Assembly: GCF_019931215.1 (NCBI RefSeq)
Contig: NZ_JAIOUB010000001.1
Span: forward strand, 837,955 to 901,954
Direction of reading: 5' to 3'
DNA from: Alcanivorax limicola
GTDB lineage: Bacteria > Pseudomonadota > Gammaproteobacteria > Pseudomonadales > Alcanivoracaceae
DNA: 64,000 bases
Shown: piece after piece, positions 43,106 to 53,482 of the stretch
How the letters are laid out: each line of letters opens with the position of its first letter
Numbering within the stretch: the first letter of the stretch is position 1
Position numbers and translations under genes: made by a program
The notes under the pieces: generated by a model
Database searches by the model: none
Told to the model about the DNA's origin: nothing
The model's input: only the letters and a program-made list of their open reading frames with translations

Positions 43106-43942
43106 TCACTCCCGGGGCCGCCCCCGGGGATGGCGTTCGGAGAAAATCCTCACACAACGCTCATTGCGCAAGTAGGATGGCGCCATGCCATACCAGTGCT
43201 GCCATTCACGGGACATATGTGCCGCATCGCTGAAACCCGCCGTGTGTGCGATATCCGTGAGCGTCTGATCGGTTTCGAATTCCGACCAGGCCGTTACCGC
43301 CTTGAACCACAACCGATAGCTGCGCATGGATATGCCCACTGCCCGGGTGAACATGTGCGACATACCGGTATAGGACATCCCCAGCTGTTCGGCCATCTCC
43401 GCCAGCGACACCTCATCCTGGGTCTGCATCATGTCCAGCAGACGCGCCACCCGTGCATCCACACGCGGACGCCGGGGTAACTGCTCAAGGGTGATGGCGA
43501 CCAGCTCATCGAACAACAACCGCGCCGCCGCCAGATCAAGACGCCCGTGGTAGGCCTCCTCAAGCCTGGCATCCAGATGCGTGAAGGCCGCACGTTGCAG
43601 TGGAAACAGGCCCGGCGCCGGTAGTGCACGAAAAGCGCTGAAGGCCGGGTGATTGGGTTGCACATTGACGCTGACCAGCGGCATGTCGATGGCATAGAGC
43701 GCACGCTCCACCATGGGCGCAACGGCTATTGCCTGCTCCGGCCCGGTGGCGCCCGGCGGCCCCACATCCAGCGCGCTGCCGTCCGCCGTCAGCACGATGG
43801 CGGCGGGATGACGCAGCGTACTGTCTGTGGCGACATGAGGGCTGGTGAAAAGAAAACCCTCAGGGCCCAGATAGTAGATGTTGTCCCGGTTTTTCTCCGC
43901 CAGTGCCCCGTAGGCCGGGCGGCGCTTGCTTCGCGCAGTCAT
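43106..43942 (-). CDS. AraC family transcriptional regulator
   Basis: A 278-residue regulator with an N-terminal sensor-like domain and a C-terminal AraC double helix-turn-helix (about 185-265). DNA-binding signatures are VSLAEMAEQLGMSYTGMSHMF and LTDIAHTAGFSDAAHMSREW. The ATG at 43942 is favoured over 44011 because an AGAGAT lies just upstream and the protein then has normal length. It is 105 bp downstream of the giant CHAT gene on the same strand. Whether it is linked to that locus, or to the outer-membrane protein, cannot be told. Confidence 0.85.
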   Translation of the reverse strand: MTARSKRRPAYGALAEKNRDNIYYLGPEGFLFTSPHVATDSTLRHPAAIVLTADGSALDVGPPGATGPEQAIAVAPMVERALYAIDMPLVSVNVQPNHPAFSAFRALPAPGLFPLQRAAFTHLDARLEEAYHGRLDLAAARLLFDELVAITLEQLPRRPRVDARVARLLDMMQTQDEVSLAEMAEQLGMSYTGMSHMFTRAVGISMRSYRLWFKAVTAWSEFETDQTLTDIAHTAGFSDAAHMSREWQHWYGMAPSYLRNERCVRIFSERHPRGRPRE

Positions 43943-44047
43943 GGCATCTCTGTTGTTATGATCATCAGCATAGGGTCGTGAACTGAGCCCGATCATAACC
44001 ATTCCCGGCATGCCCGGGCCACAACAGCACCAAAACAGTGCCCACGC

Positions 44048-47000
44048 TCAGGGCTTGCCGAATACGGCAAACCCCGCCCAGGCCGCCGGATGCGCGTGGG
44101 CCGGTTCGTCGCGCAGCATCAACCGCTGCGCCTCGGCCAGTGCAGAGAAGGCATCCGGCGCATCACGCAGGCGCGGATACAGCTTTTCCATCAAGGCCTG
44201 TGTGGCGCTGTCGCTGACCTGCCAGTAGGAGGCGATGACCGTTGGCACCCGGGCATGGGCAAAGGCCCGCGCCAGGGTGGCGTATTCCAGACCGCTGGCA
44301 CCAATGCCCGAATCGCAGGCCGACAGCACGACCAGATCGGTATCGGACAGGTCCAGCAGCGAGATGTCGATGGTGCTCAAGCGCTGCCCATCGCCCATCA
44401 CCAGATAGCTCTCGGCCGGTGCAGCGGCGTTGAGCAAGCCATGGGTGGCAAAGTGCAGTATGCGAGCGCCCCGGGCCGCCTTGTCCAGCACTGACGGCAC
44501 CGCCTCATTGCCTTGCAGCACGCGGCTGTTGAACACTGCCGAGATGGTCGCCACTTCGGCGCGCGCGCCTGGCAGGGTGCCATCCGGATCAGCGATGAAC
44601 AGCGCCGCATCACTGAGACTGCTCTGGTGGGCCAGCACCAGATTGAGGTGATACAGGGAGGGCAACACGCCGATACTGAAGCGCTCCACCGCGTATTCGC
44701 GCTGCGCTGCCCGAGCGTCTCGCAAGAGCGCGGCGAAGGGCACATAGGTCAATGCGCCCACAGGCGTAACAAACACCTGGGACGCATCCACCAGTTCCAG
44801 CTCCACCGGACGCAGCAAGTGGTCGTAGAGCCAGGCCAGGTCCTCATCCAGCTGGGCATCGGCCAACGCCGCCGTCGACACGGGCTGGTGGCGGGTGCGG
44901 GCCAGGCCCCGGATCGGGCTCAGCGTGCCCGGCTGCCGATGCACCGCATCCCGCAACAAGCCTGCGCTGCGCAGGGCCCGGCGTTCCAGTTCATCGGCAC
45001 TCACTTCCACCTCGCGCAGCACCGCGCCATCGCGGGTCACGACATGCACCAGCAGCCGCTGCGGTGTGGGCAGGTACTGCACCAGGACCTGTCCCGGTGC
45101 GAGATCGCTGGCCAGCACGCTGGCCTCGCGCGGGTCCAGCCGCAACATCTGGAACAGGCCTCGGTGGTCCCGCTCCAGTTCAGCCAGCAGCGTTTCGCGC
45201 TGACGCTCCCGTTCGCGCAGCTCGCGGCGCAGCGCCTCGCGATCCACCGTCGGCCGCCCTTCCCGGCTTGCCTGAGCGGGCAACAGCGGTGCCACCAATG
45301 CGGCGTCCAGCTGGTCGATATCCCGGCCCAGGTTGCGAATGGCGCTGACCCGTTGCGCGGCCGGGTGCGTCTCGTTCTCCAGGGCTTCGAGGAAGGTGTC
45401 GGCAAGATCCTGTTGCTGCGTCTGCTGCTGGCTGACAAAAGCGCGGGCGCCACGCTGATGGTCACTGAGCAATCCCGCCGCACTGCCGGCCGGGTACACC
45501 AGCAAGCCCAGGTCGGTGCCCGCCAGCACCAGCCCCTGGCCAATCACACCGACGGCATGCACTGTGCGGGCGCCATACTGGCCCAGCCCGTGGTCATCCG
45601 GCAGCAACTGGTTAAGGCGATCCGGGTAAAACCATTCCCCTTCCTGCCAGGCCGTCACGCCCCCTGCGCTGGGGAACAGCCAGGTGTCACTGTCACCGAA
45701 GCGGGCGCCGCGCCCGCCCAGAAACAGCATGCTGGCGCGCTCGCCCATGGCCAGATATCCCGGGTCTTCCAGGCGCACATAGCTGTCACGATCACTGCCT
45801 TCACTGCCCTGTCGCTCGCGCACAAAGGCACCGGCGGTGCCAAGAATCGCGAGGCGCTCGCTGACCGGCGTGTAGGCATTGACGAACCAGTGCGAGGGCT
45901 GCCCCAGATTGACGAAGCGATCCCCTTCCAGACGCAGCAGGCCGCCGCGCAGGTGAACACCCGCCTCCGCCAGATGCCCTTCGTTGGACGCCACCACATG
46001 AATCTCGCCATCCAGGGTCTCGTAGACCCGGAACAACATCGGGCTGCGGGAGGGAAAGCGCTCCGGGTCATCCAGATAATCAAAGCGCGTCACCGCGTCA
46101 TCCTGCCAGCGGAACAAGGTCGCGCCGGCTATCACCCAGAGACTGCCGTCGCTGGCCACCAGCACATCGCGCACCGGGCCGTTCCAGTGCGCCTGGTCAT
46201 GCCCGCCCTCGGCGGAAAACAGGATACGCGGGCGTGTTGCGCCCGCCGGGTAATGCAGGATGTCGCGGTTATCATGGGTGTAGAGCCCCCCTGCCCCGTC
46301 GCTGCGCACGACCTGCGCCCGGTCACGGGAGAAGCGGCTCAAGTGTGGCGTTCCCGCGTCGTCAGTGAGCAGATAAATGCCGGTGCCTGTGGTGATCCAC
46401 GCCATCGACGCATCGGGAGTGGTAGCGATGTCATGCACCGCACCCAACGCATGGTGCTGCACACGGTCTGTCTGCCAGCCGTAAACACCGTCGGCCGCCA
46501 CCAGCCAGATATCACGACCGTTACCGGCGGCCTGCTCGGGGCCAATCACCTGACCGCCGCGCTGGCCGGCCAGTGGCAGGGGCAGTGTCTCCAGATAATG
46601 ATTACGCAGCAGAGCCAGCCCGGTATCGGTGAGGAGCACCGGGTGTGTTTCCCCTGCCAGCGGCCACAGCGTCAGGCCATGAATCCGGCGACTGTGCGGA
46701 ATGTCGTCCCGGGGCAGCACACGCCGGGCACCGGCGGCGCCGGACCCGGCATGCAGGCCTTCGGCGTCCAGCCACAGCAGCCGTGCGCGCGCCGGATCAG
46801 CCAGCACGGCGTCCACCGCACGTTGCGGCGCGCCGGGCACCGGCTGCCAGTCCCCGGCCGCGGTGCGGGTCAGCAGCCCGAGATCCGTGTTGATGACCGG
46901 CTGCCCCGCATGCAGCACCAACTGGTGAACGGCGCCGGTCGGCGCTGCCTCCGCAGTCGCCAGGTGACCGTCTGCCCAGACCGCTACGCCGCCGGCGGTG

Positions 47001-50000
47001 CCCACCCACAGCGACCCGGTTTCTGTGGCCTGTAACGCAGTGACGCGGGGCGACGGCAAACCATCACGGCGGCTGCGCCAGTGCTGCATGCTGCCATCCT
47101 CACGCCACAACATCAGCCCGGACGCCGTGCCGAGCCACAGGCCCTCGGCAGTTTCCGCCAGCGCCAGAATATCCCGCTCCGGGGCGGCATCCAGCGCGTC
47201 GCTGCCGCGCATCAGGCGATCACTGGCGGCGTCATAGCCGTATCGCTGCCAATGGCCCTGGCGCAGCATGAACAGCCCCTCGCTGGTGCCGAGGACCACC
47301 TCGCCGTTATCACGCACCAGCAGCGCCTGGTGGCGCGGCGCTTCATGACGATTGCCATGAATGGCGCGGCGCGTATGGCGATGCCAGTAACCGTCGTTGG
47401 CCAGCGCCGTACGCTGCAAGCCGTGGCGATCTTCGATACGTGCCAGCGGCGCCTCGCGCAGCGCGTCGCGGCGGGCCGCTGGCAGATAGGGGGTATTTGC
47501 CAGCCACAGTCGCATCTGCGACCAGGTCGCAAACTCTTCATCGGTGAGACCGCGCGGCCGCATGCCCTGATGCAACACCACCCAGGCCTCGACAGCCGCC
47601 AGGGCTGTGGCCCGATCTGCCACCGCCGAGCCACCTGCACGCGCGGCCTCATCGAACAGCCGCTCCAGCAGCTGCGCCGCCCGCTCGCCATACTCGCTGC
47701 GCTGAGTCCGCGCTGCCACCAGATACTCAGCCTGTGCCAGCCGCGCCGCCTGCTGCGCCAGGCTGCCCGGGGGCTGGGCCTGCACATAGGCCTGCCAGCG
47801 TGCGGGCAGCGGGTCTTCCTCATCCAGCACCCGCAGCTCACGCGGGTCACTGAAGCGCCTCACCGCACTCACGCTGGCCAGCAGTTGCTGGAAGATCTGC
47901 GTGACCTGCAACGCCATGCGCTGGCCCGCATCGGAGACAACCCGCCGGATCTCGCCGCGCTCGTCATATTCCACGCTGATTTCGCCCAGGCCACGCACAT
48001 GGATGCGTGCCGGCTTGCCGGCGTCGTTATAGGCAATGGCAAGCTGCTGCTCGCCGGTCTTCGCCGCCACGATCTGGCGGGCACTGTTGTATTCCAGCCG
48101 CAGTGTTTCCGCGCCGCCCTGGCGCACTGCCAGCAACTGGCCCAGCGCATCATAATCTGCCTCGGCCGTCGCTGAACCGTGGGTGGCCCGGATCACCATG
48201 CCGTGACGGGGGTCGACCTCCTGGGTCTGAACTTCACCATTGGGAAACAGGATTTCCACTGCCGGCGTCTCGCCATCAAAACGCGTATAAACGCGCCGGG
48301 CATCCCCCGTTAGCGCATTGCGGCGGGCCACATTGAACCAGTCCACGTAGCGCTGCGACGGCGATACCGCCGTGCGGTGCCGATAGCCGAGGAAATCAGA
48401 CAGGCTGTCGCCGACCTGGGCCCGGGCGCGGGCCACAAAATCTTCCGGGATGTCATGACCCAGCGCGCGCGCCTGCTCGACCCGATAGAGGGCGAATACC
48501 GGCCGCCCCAGCCAATAGATCAACGATTGCACATGCTCGCGCCAGGCGCTGTTGTTGTCCGGCTGGCGCGTCACCATTCTGCCGCCGTACAGCGCAGCGT
48601 CCTGCCGGGTGTCACTCAGGCGCACCAGGCGCCACAGGATATCGGTGCTGTCCCGTTGCCAGCTGGCCCAGTCACGCAGGTTGTCCGCACGCGCACTGTC
48701 CTCGCCCAGCCCTTCCAGCAGGATATCCCGGTAATGATTCCAGGTGCCTCGCCACCAGCCCGCCTGCACGTAGAGATCCAGCCCGGCCAGCCCCTCGCGC
48801 AGCTGGTCCGGATCAGCACGGCCCCGGCGCACGGTTTCGGCCAGCCACCAGTAGTGGTTGTCGTGCCATTGTTTGTACATCGACGGGCTGTGATCCAGGC
48901 CTGGATCGGCATGCACCAGCGCCGCCGGCTTATGGCGGTCCAGCAAGGCGCGGGCGGCATCCAGATCACCGGCATTCATCAACGCCTCAAACTGCCCGGC
49001 CCAGGGCCAGACGCTGCCCGGGAAGGCTTGCTGTGCCTGAGCCAGTACCTGATCGCCAAACACCGCTGCACCCTGCCGCCAGTAAAACGGCTGCGTCGGC
49101 GTATCGCTCAGGTAGCCGCGCAGGGCATCACGGGCCGCCGCCCCGTCGCTGCTGTCGAGCCAAGCCTGCATCAGGGTATCGGTCAACTGACGGCGCTGGT
49201 GCAGGCGCAACATGGCCGGTGCGATGGCGCTGCGGTCGCCGCGCTGAATCGCCAGGGTTGCCTCGCGGCGTTGCAGGGCAACATCGTCGGGATAGCGCTG
49301 GCGCAGCCCCGCCAGCCAGCGTTGCGCCGGTTCATGGGCCTGCTCCGCCAGCAGCAGGTCCAGCCATAGCTCTGCCGCATCGCGGTGCTGCAACATGCCG
49401 TCCTGCATCTCTTCCAGTACAGCGCGCACCGCAGCAGGCTGCAGCGCCGGGTCCAGCGCACGGGCCAGGGTCACGCGCGCCGCAAGGCCACCGTCAGACA
49501 AGGCAAATGCCTGGCGGGCCAACTCGCGGCTGTGGGCCGCATCATTGCGCCGCGCCGCATCGCTGCTGAGTGCGCCATAGGCCAGGGTCATCTCTTTTGC
49601 GCCACCGGGGCTGGCCGCCAGTTCCGCATGCCGGGCATCGAGCACATCCTGGAGTTGCGCGAGCTGCGCCGTGGCACAGCCGTGATCGCCCCCGGCCCGA
49701 CAGGCATCCGCCTGGTAGCGGTGGGCACGCAGCGCGATCAATACCGGGCTGTCGTCCGGATGCTGATACCAGCGGGCGATCAACGCCGTAATGCGGGCGA
49801 CCCGCGCCCGATCATCCACGAACAACCGGGGCATGCTGTCCCGGTTACTGAAGAACGGATAAAGCAGCACGGCCCGGGCCAGCGGGTCCGCGGCATCTTG
49901 CTCATGCCCGGCCGTCAGCAACAGGCTGCCTGTCGCTTGCAAGGCACGCACATCGTTCGGCGCATCGCGCAGCCAGTCACGCGCAGCCTGCAGGGCGTCT

Positions 50001-52336
50001 TCATTGCCCCACGCCGACCAGGCCAGGCGCCGGGCCAGCCCCTGTGCCATGGGGGTGTCGGCCAGCGCGTCCTCCGCCGCCAGCGCCACCATACGACCTC
50101 GCCATACGGGGTCATGCAGCAGCCGCTCTTCCAGAGACCAGAGCATTTGCCAGCTGTCCGGCCAGCGCTGCAAGGCCGTGGCGGTGTAGCGCCACAGCGC
50201 CTCATCGTTGCCCTGCTGCAACGCGCTGCGCATCAGGGCATCCAGCGTGAAGGGGTCCTGTTGCGCCAGCGCATCGCTGTCGGGCGGCATCATGTCCAGC
50301 ACGGCGCGCGTATCACCGTCACGGTAGGCCCGTTCCAGGCGCGCAAGCTGCCGTGTCTGTTCCGGCACCTGTGCATCTTCCACCGCCGCATCCAGCGTGC
50401 CGCGCAGAAAGTGGGTGCGCACCCAGGTATAAGTAGCAAGCGGGTGGACGTTGTCTTCCGCCAGGTGGCCACGGAGGTCTTCCAGCAGCGCATCATGCTG
50501 CCCGGCCCACAGCAGCAGGCTCCACCAGCGCACCCGCGGCGCGCCCATATCCAGGAGGGCCGTTACAGGCGCGACGGTTGTTGCAGGCGCAAAGGCGGGT
50601 GCAGGCATGGCCGCCACCAGCGGCTGCAGGGCAGCATCGTGGCCCTGCAGGATGGCATGCCAGGCAGGCCAGTAACCGGCCGCATCTTCAGCAAACGGGT
50701 CTGCGCCCAGCTTCAGCAGATGGGCGACCAGCGTGGCGTCGCCGCGCGCCGCAGCGCGGTGCAGTGCGTCCACTGGCAGCAAGTCTGGCGTGGGCAGCAA
50801 ACGGATGACGTCACTGGCTGGCGCCTGATCAATCAGGGCCCCGGCATCCATCGGCACACCCTGTTCCAGCAGACGCGGCAGCAACGGCCAGGCCTGCGCC
50901 GCCAGGGCGGCATGCAACAGGGTATTACCGTGCGCATCGCGCACATCCGCCTGGCCGCTACGGCTCAGCCAGTCGAACAGGCGCTCATGTTCCCCGGCAG
51001 CCAGCAGCAAGTAATAGACGCTGCGGCCATATACGTTGTCGTCGTCCGCACGCGCGCCATGATCCAGCAACACACGGGCGAGGGCTTCGTCGTCCTGATC
51101 CCAGGCGCGGAACAGCAACGCGGGCCAGTCCGCCTGCGGTTCACCGGCGCGACGAATCAGATCATGGGCCGCATCGTTGAACCCGGCCTCCAGCAATGTC
51201 GCCAGCAGCGGACGCCGCTCAGGTGACAACGGAAAAGGCGCGGACAAGGTCGCTGCAATACGGGGCACCAGTGCCTCATCGCCCTGGTCAATGGCCAGGA
51301 ATATCCAGTGGCGCCGGTCGCGGTCTTCAGCATCCAGCTGCGGTGCGCGTTGCAGCAACTCCTGGAAAACGGCCTGCCCGGGCTCGCTGTCCTCGTAGCG
51401 CAGCATCTGCCATGCCTGCATCACCGGCGGCTCGACGGGGCGATGGCGGTCAGCACCGGGCGCCACATCTGTCGGCGCCTTCAATGCCAGCAATTCCTCT
51501 GCGGCAGCGACATGATAGAAGCTCAGCGCGCGTTGCAGGGCCGTCTGGCCGCGCAGCGGTGTGCTGATATCCGCGCCGACCGCCAACAGGAACTCGCGCA
51601 GCGCCGTTGCCTCGGGCTCCTCGCGGGTCAGGGCAAGCCAGTAGAGCTCCTTGAGGACATCGTCGGTTACCGCGTGCTGATCGAGCCACGCCTGAACACT
51701 GCCAATGCGTCCTTCGCCCAACGCCAGCGCAGGCCAGAGTGGGTCCTGCCGCAAGCGCGTGCGCGCCGCCTCGCTCAGCTCGGTTTCCAGTTCGTCGAGG
51801 GTGTAGCCGCTCAGCGGCCAGCCGCTGGTGATATGCAGGACATCAATGTCTGTCAGGGCAAGGTCCGTCAGGCTGTTGCTGTGGCGGGCCATCAGCAGGG
51901 GCTCGGCCAGACGGCTGTCCGTGTAAAGCAGGGTCTTGCCGAGCAATTGATCGATGGCAATGGCGTTGCCACCGCTGATGACTTGCGGACTGATCAGCTC
52001 GATCCAGTGACTCGACAGCCCCATGGGGTCCGGCCGGGCCTCCTCGCCGAGTAGCCCCGTGGCCACCGGATCGAGCCCGGATTCGAACAGGGCCAGCACC
52101 ATGCTCCCCGGTGCCGCTTCATTGATGGCCTCGGCGATCAGCCCCAGGCCACTCTCCGCATGCCGCCAGCGCGGCCAGAGCATACGCGGCAGCAGCGCTT
52201 CCAGCGCGGCGGTGTCGTCTTCGATCAGCGCCTCACGTATGGCCGCATCGTGATCCTCGATTTCCCCGGCCAGCGCGGGTGTATACGCCCCGGCCAGCAA
52301 CATCAGGCACACTGCAATCCTGTTCGCCCAGTTCAT
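44048..52336 (-). CDS. Giant exported CHAT-domain protease with ankyrin-like, helical-repeat and propeller regions
   Basis: A 2762-residue protein with a Sec signal peptide (1-23, cleavage ALA-GE). Order: ankyrin-like repeats (about 25-600, clearest at 469-500 and 521-555); helical repeats (about 640-1340); a short RHS/YD-like segment (about 1355-1465); a helical block (1475-1660); a beta-propeller with LWLGTASGLMLW-type blades (about 1665-2285); a charged helix (2365-2400); and a CHAT caspase-like domain (about 2410-2762). His2632 (FATHG) and Cys2674 (LSACDSG) form the catalytic dyad. No other membrane segment is evident, so it should act in the periplasm or outside. It is divergent from a sigma-like and an anti-sigma-like gene. 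The target is unknown. Confidence 0.88.
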   Translation of the reverse strand: MNWANRIAVCLMLLAGAYTPALAGEIEDHDAAIREALIEDDTAALEALLPRMLWPRWRHAESGLGLIAEAINEAAPGSMVLALFESGLDPVATGLLGEEARPDPMGLSSHWIELISPQVISGGNAIAIDQLLGKTLLYTDSRLAEPLLMARHSNSLTDLALTDIDVLHITSGWPLSGYTLDELETELSEAARTRLRQDPLWPALALGEGRIGSVQAWLDQHAVTDDVLKELYWLALTREEPEATALREFLLAVGADISTPLRGQTALQRALSFYHVAAAEELLALKAPTDVAPGADRHRPVEPPVMQAWQMLRYEDSEPGQAVFQELLQRAPQLDAEDRDRRHWIFLAIDQGDEALVPRIAATLSAPFPLSPERRPLLATLLEAGFNDAAHDLIRRAGEPQADWPALLFRAWDQDDEALARVLLDHGARADDDNVYGRSVYYLLLAAGEHERLFDWLSRSGQADVRDAHGNTLLHAALAAQAWPLLPRLLEQGVPMDAGALIDQAPASDVIRLLPTPDLLPVDALHRAAARGDATLVAHLLKLGADPFAEDAAGYWPAWHAILQGHDAALQPLVAAMPAPAFAPATTVAPVTALLDMGAPRVRWWSLLLWAGQHDALLEDLRGHLAEDNVHPLATYTWVRTHFLRGTLDAAVEDAQVPEQTRQLARLERAYRDGDTRAVLDMMPPDSDALAQQDPFTLDALMRSALQQGNDEALWRYTATALQRWPDSWQMLWSLEERLLHDPVWRGRMVALAAEDALADTPMAQGLARRLAWSAWGNEDALQAARDWLRDAPNDVRALQATGSLLLTAGHEQDAADPLARAVLLYPFFSNRDSMPRLFVDDRARVARITALIARWYQHPDDSPVLIALRAHRYQADACRAGGDHGCATAQLAQLQDVLDARHAELAASPGGAKEMTLAYGALSSDAARRNDAAHSRELARQAFALSDGGLAARVTLARALDPALQPAAVRAVLEEMQDGMLQHRDAAELWLDLLLAEQAHEPAQRWLAGLRQRYPDDVALQRREATLAIQRGDRSAIAPAMLRLHQRRQLTDTLMQAWLDSSDGAAARDALRGYLSDTPTQPFYWRQGAAVFGDQVLAQAQQAFPGSVWPWAGQFEALMNAGDLDAARALLDRHKPAALVHADPGLDHSPSMYKQWHDNHYWWLAETVRRGRADPDQLREGLAGLDLYVQAGWWRGTWNHYRDILLEGLGEDSARADNLRDWASWQRDSTDILWRLVRLSDTRQDAALYGGRMVTRQPDNNSAWREHVQSLIYWLGRPVFALYRVEQARALGHDIPEDFVARARAQVGDSLSDFLGYRHRTAVSPSQRYVDWFNVARRNALTGDARRVYTRFDGETPAVEILFPNGEVQTQEVDPRHGMVIRATHGSATAEADYDALGQLLAVRQGGAETLRLEYNSARQIVAAKTGEQQLAIAYNDAGKPARIHVRGLGEISVEYDERGEIRRVVSDAGQRMALQVTQIFQQLLASVSAVRRFSDPRELRVLDEEDPLPARWQAYVQAQPPGSLAQQAARLAQAEYLVAARTQRSEYGERAAQLLERLFDEAARAGGSAVADRATALAAVEAWVVLHQGMRPRGLTDEEFATWSQMRLWLANTPYLPAARRDALREAPLARIEDRHGLQRTALANDGYWHRHTRRAIHGNRHEAPRHQALLVRDNGEVVLGTSEGLFMLRQGHWQRYGYDAASDRLMRGSDALDAAPERDILALAETAEGLWLGTASGLMLWREDGSMQHWRSRRDGLPSPRVTALQATETGSLWVGTAGGVAVWADGHLATAEAAPTGAVHQLVLHAGQPVINTDLGLLTRTAAGDWQPVPGAPQRAVDAVLADPARARLLWLDAEGLHAGSGAAGARRVLPRDDIPHSRRIHGLTLWPLAGETHPVLLTDTGLALLRNHYLETLPLPLAGQRGGQVIGPEQAAGNGRDIWLVAADGVYGWQTDRVQHHALGAVHDIATTPDASMAWITTGTGIYLLTDDAGTPHLSRFSRDRAQVVRSDGAGGLYTHDNRDILHYPAGATRPRILFSAEGGHDQAHWNGPVRDVLVASDGSLWVIAGATLFRWQDDAVTRFDYLDDPERFPSRSPMLFRVYETLDGEIHVVASNEGHLAEAGVHLRGGLLRLEGDRFVNLGQPSHWFVNAYTPVSERLAILGTAGAFVRERQGSEGSDRDSYVRLEDPGYLAMGERASMLFLGGRGARFGDSDTWLFPSAGGVTAWQEGEWFYPDRLNQLLPDDHGLGQYGARTVHAVGVIGQGLVLAGTDLGLLVYPAGSAAGLLSDHQRGARAFVSQQQTQQQDLADTFLEALENETHPAAQRVSAIRNLGRDIDQLDAALVAPLLPAQASREGRPTVDREALRRELRERERQRETLLAELERDHRGLFQMLRLDPREASVLASDLAPGQVLVQYLPTPQRLLVHVVTRDGAVLREVEVSADELERRALRSAGLLRDAVHRQPGTLSPIRGLARTRHQPVSTAALADAQLDEDLAWLYDHLLRPVELELVDASQVFVTPVGALTYVPFAALLRDARAAQREYAVERFSIGVLPSLYHLNLVLAHQSSLSDAALFIADPDGTLPGARAEVATISAVFNSRVLQGNEAVPSVLDKAARGARILHFATHGLLNAAAPAESYLVMGDGQRLSTIDISLLDLSDTDLVVLSACDSGIGASGLEYATLARAFAHARVPTVIASYWQVSDSATQALMEKLYPRLRDAPDAFSALAEAQRLMLRDEPAHAHPAAWAGFAVFGKP

Positions 52337-52390
52337 TTACCCTGCCCCGTCTGGTCATCTCATTCCATTTCAACGGGCAGCAATAACCCG

Positions 52391-52417
52391 CTTGTGTTTT
52401 TATAGGAGGGACACAAG
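52391..52417. promoter_or_regulatory. Inverted repeat in the CHAT/sigma divergent region
   Basis: CTTGTGT (52391-52397) pairs with ACACAAG (52411-52417) across a 13-bp spacer, inside the 184-bp region between the CHAT start and the sigma-like start at 52521. It could be a shared operator. A -10-like TATAAC lies at 52483-52488, before the sigma-like gene, without a convincing -35 at the usual distance. Confidence 0.35.
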
Positions 52418-52520
52418 CGTGCGAGCAAACGGCCCGCACAATTGCAGAGAACGCAAAAACCCCTTACCGTTGCTGTCATCAGTATAACCACGCCAACCTT
52501 TATCGATGGAAGCCCCGTTC

Positions 52521-53447
52521 ATGTCCAGCGAGATCGACTGGGCGCCACTGGCGCTGGGGGAATTGCACCAGGCACGCACACGCACATTGTGCGAACGCAT
52601 GCTCGGCGTCGACTCCGACGAAATCGAAGGCGCCATTCTTTACGTCATCGAAGAACTGGCACGGGACGACTGGGCCAAGTGCCGCAAATTCCAGGGCAAA
52701 TCGAAACCGGAAACCTGGCTCTACTCTCTCACCGTCAACATCATTCGCGAATACCGCCAGAAACATATCAGCGGCAAGAAGCGCCCCCCGGTGTGGATTC
52801 AGGAAGAATCCGCCCCCATCTGGGAACGCGTCTGGCGGCTATTGATGGTCAGCAAGCAACGGCCCACTGAAATCATTCACGAACTCACCACCGGCAATGC
52901 CTACAGCGAAAGCGAAGTGCGTGATGTCATCCGCACTATTCAGCAACGCGACTACCAAAGCAGCCTGCGACGGCGCGACAATGCCAGCGCGGCGCCCACC
53001 ACAGACCGCATCCAGCTGCTGTACGCCAGCAACCATGAAGCCAGCGAACACTCCCTGGAGAACCTGGCCGACGACCATGAAGACGACTGGCGCCAACGCG
53101 GTTACGAGGAATTGCTGCTGTGGCTGGACGGCTGCCTGGGCGGCACCGGGCGCGCCGAGACCGTCACGACGGCCCTGGACCCGGCTGCACTGACCCAGGC
53201 CCGCAACGCCCTGGCAGACGGCGACACCGCCCTGGGTGACGAAGCCCTGCTGATACTGCGCCTGCACTTTGTTGAAAATCAGAGCTGGCAACAGATCGCC
53301 CGCACGCTGAATCTGCCCGGCCACCAACCGGCCCGCATTGCCCGCCGCGCCTGTCGCGATATCGGCACGGCACTGGCCAGCGCAGGCATCGCACTGAGCG
53401 ACCTGCTGCCGGCGGATGAACTGTCGGAGGATGAGTATGCAGATTGA
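52521..53447 (+). CDS. Atypical ECF-like RNA polymerase sigma factor
   Basis: A 308-residue protein that looks like a sigma factor. The region-2-like part (about 20-85) has FQGKSKPETWLYSLTVNII and the basic REYRQKH, as in ECF sigma region 2. The region-4-like part (about 237-290) has ALLILRLHFVENQSWQQIA followed by an ARIARRACRDIG recognition helix. Between them is an unusually long linker of about 150 residues, where ECF factors normally have about 20-50. GGAAG lies eight bases before the ATG at 52521; an ATG at 52506 overlaps this signal. It is followed 35 bp later by a membrane protein that may be its anti-sigma factor. Confidence 0.72.
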   Translation: MSSEIDWAPLALGELHQARTRTLCERMLGVDSDEIEGAILYVIEELARDDWAKCRKFQGKSKPETWLYSLTVNIIREYRQKHISGKKRPPVWIQEESAPIWERVWRLLMVSKQRPTEIIHELTTGNAYSESEVRDVIRTIQQRDYQSSLRRRDNASAAPTTDRIQLLYASNHEASEHSLENLADDHEDDWRQRGYEELLLWLDGCLGGTGRAETVTTALDPAALTQARNALADGDTALGDEALLILRLHFVENQSWQQIARTLNLPGHQPARIARRACRDIGTALASAGIALSDLLPADELSEDEYAD

Positions 53448-53482
53448 CCTGTCTGTCCCTCCCATGACATGTGGATACGATA

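Noticed and set aside
44513-47035. 840-codon open frame on the plus strand inside the CHAT gene
   Set aside because: It is antisense to the CHAT gene, has no ribosome binding site or domain, and its composition is that expected opposite a GC-rich gene.
49385-51226. 613-codon plus-strand frame
   Set aside because: Antisense of the CHAT gene's helical-repeat region; no independent support.
52464-52488. Sigma70 promoter before the sigma-like gene
   Set aside because: A -10-like TATAAC is present, but the nearest -35-like sequences are only 7 or 13 bp away, so I do not call it.
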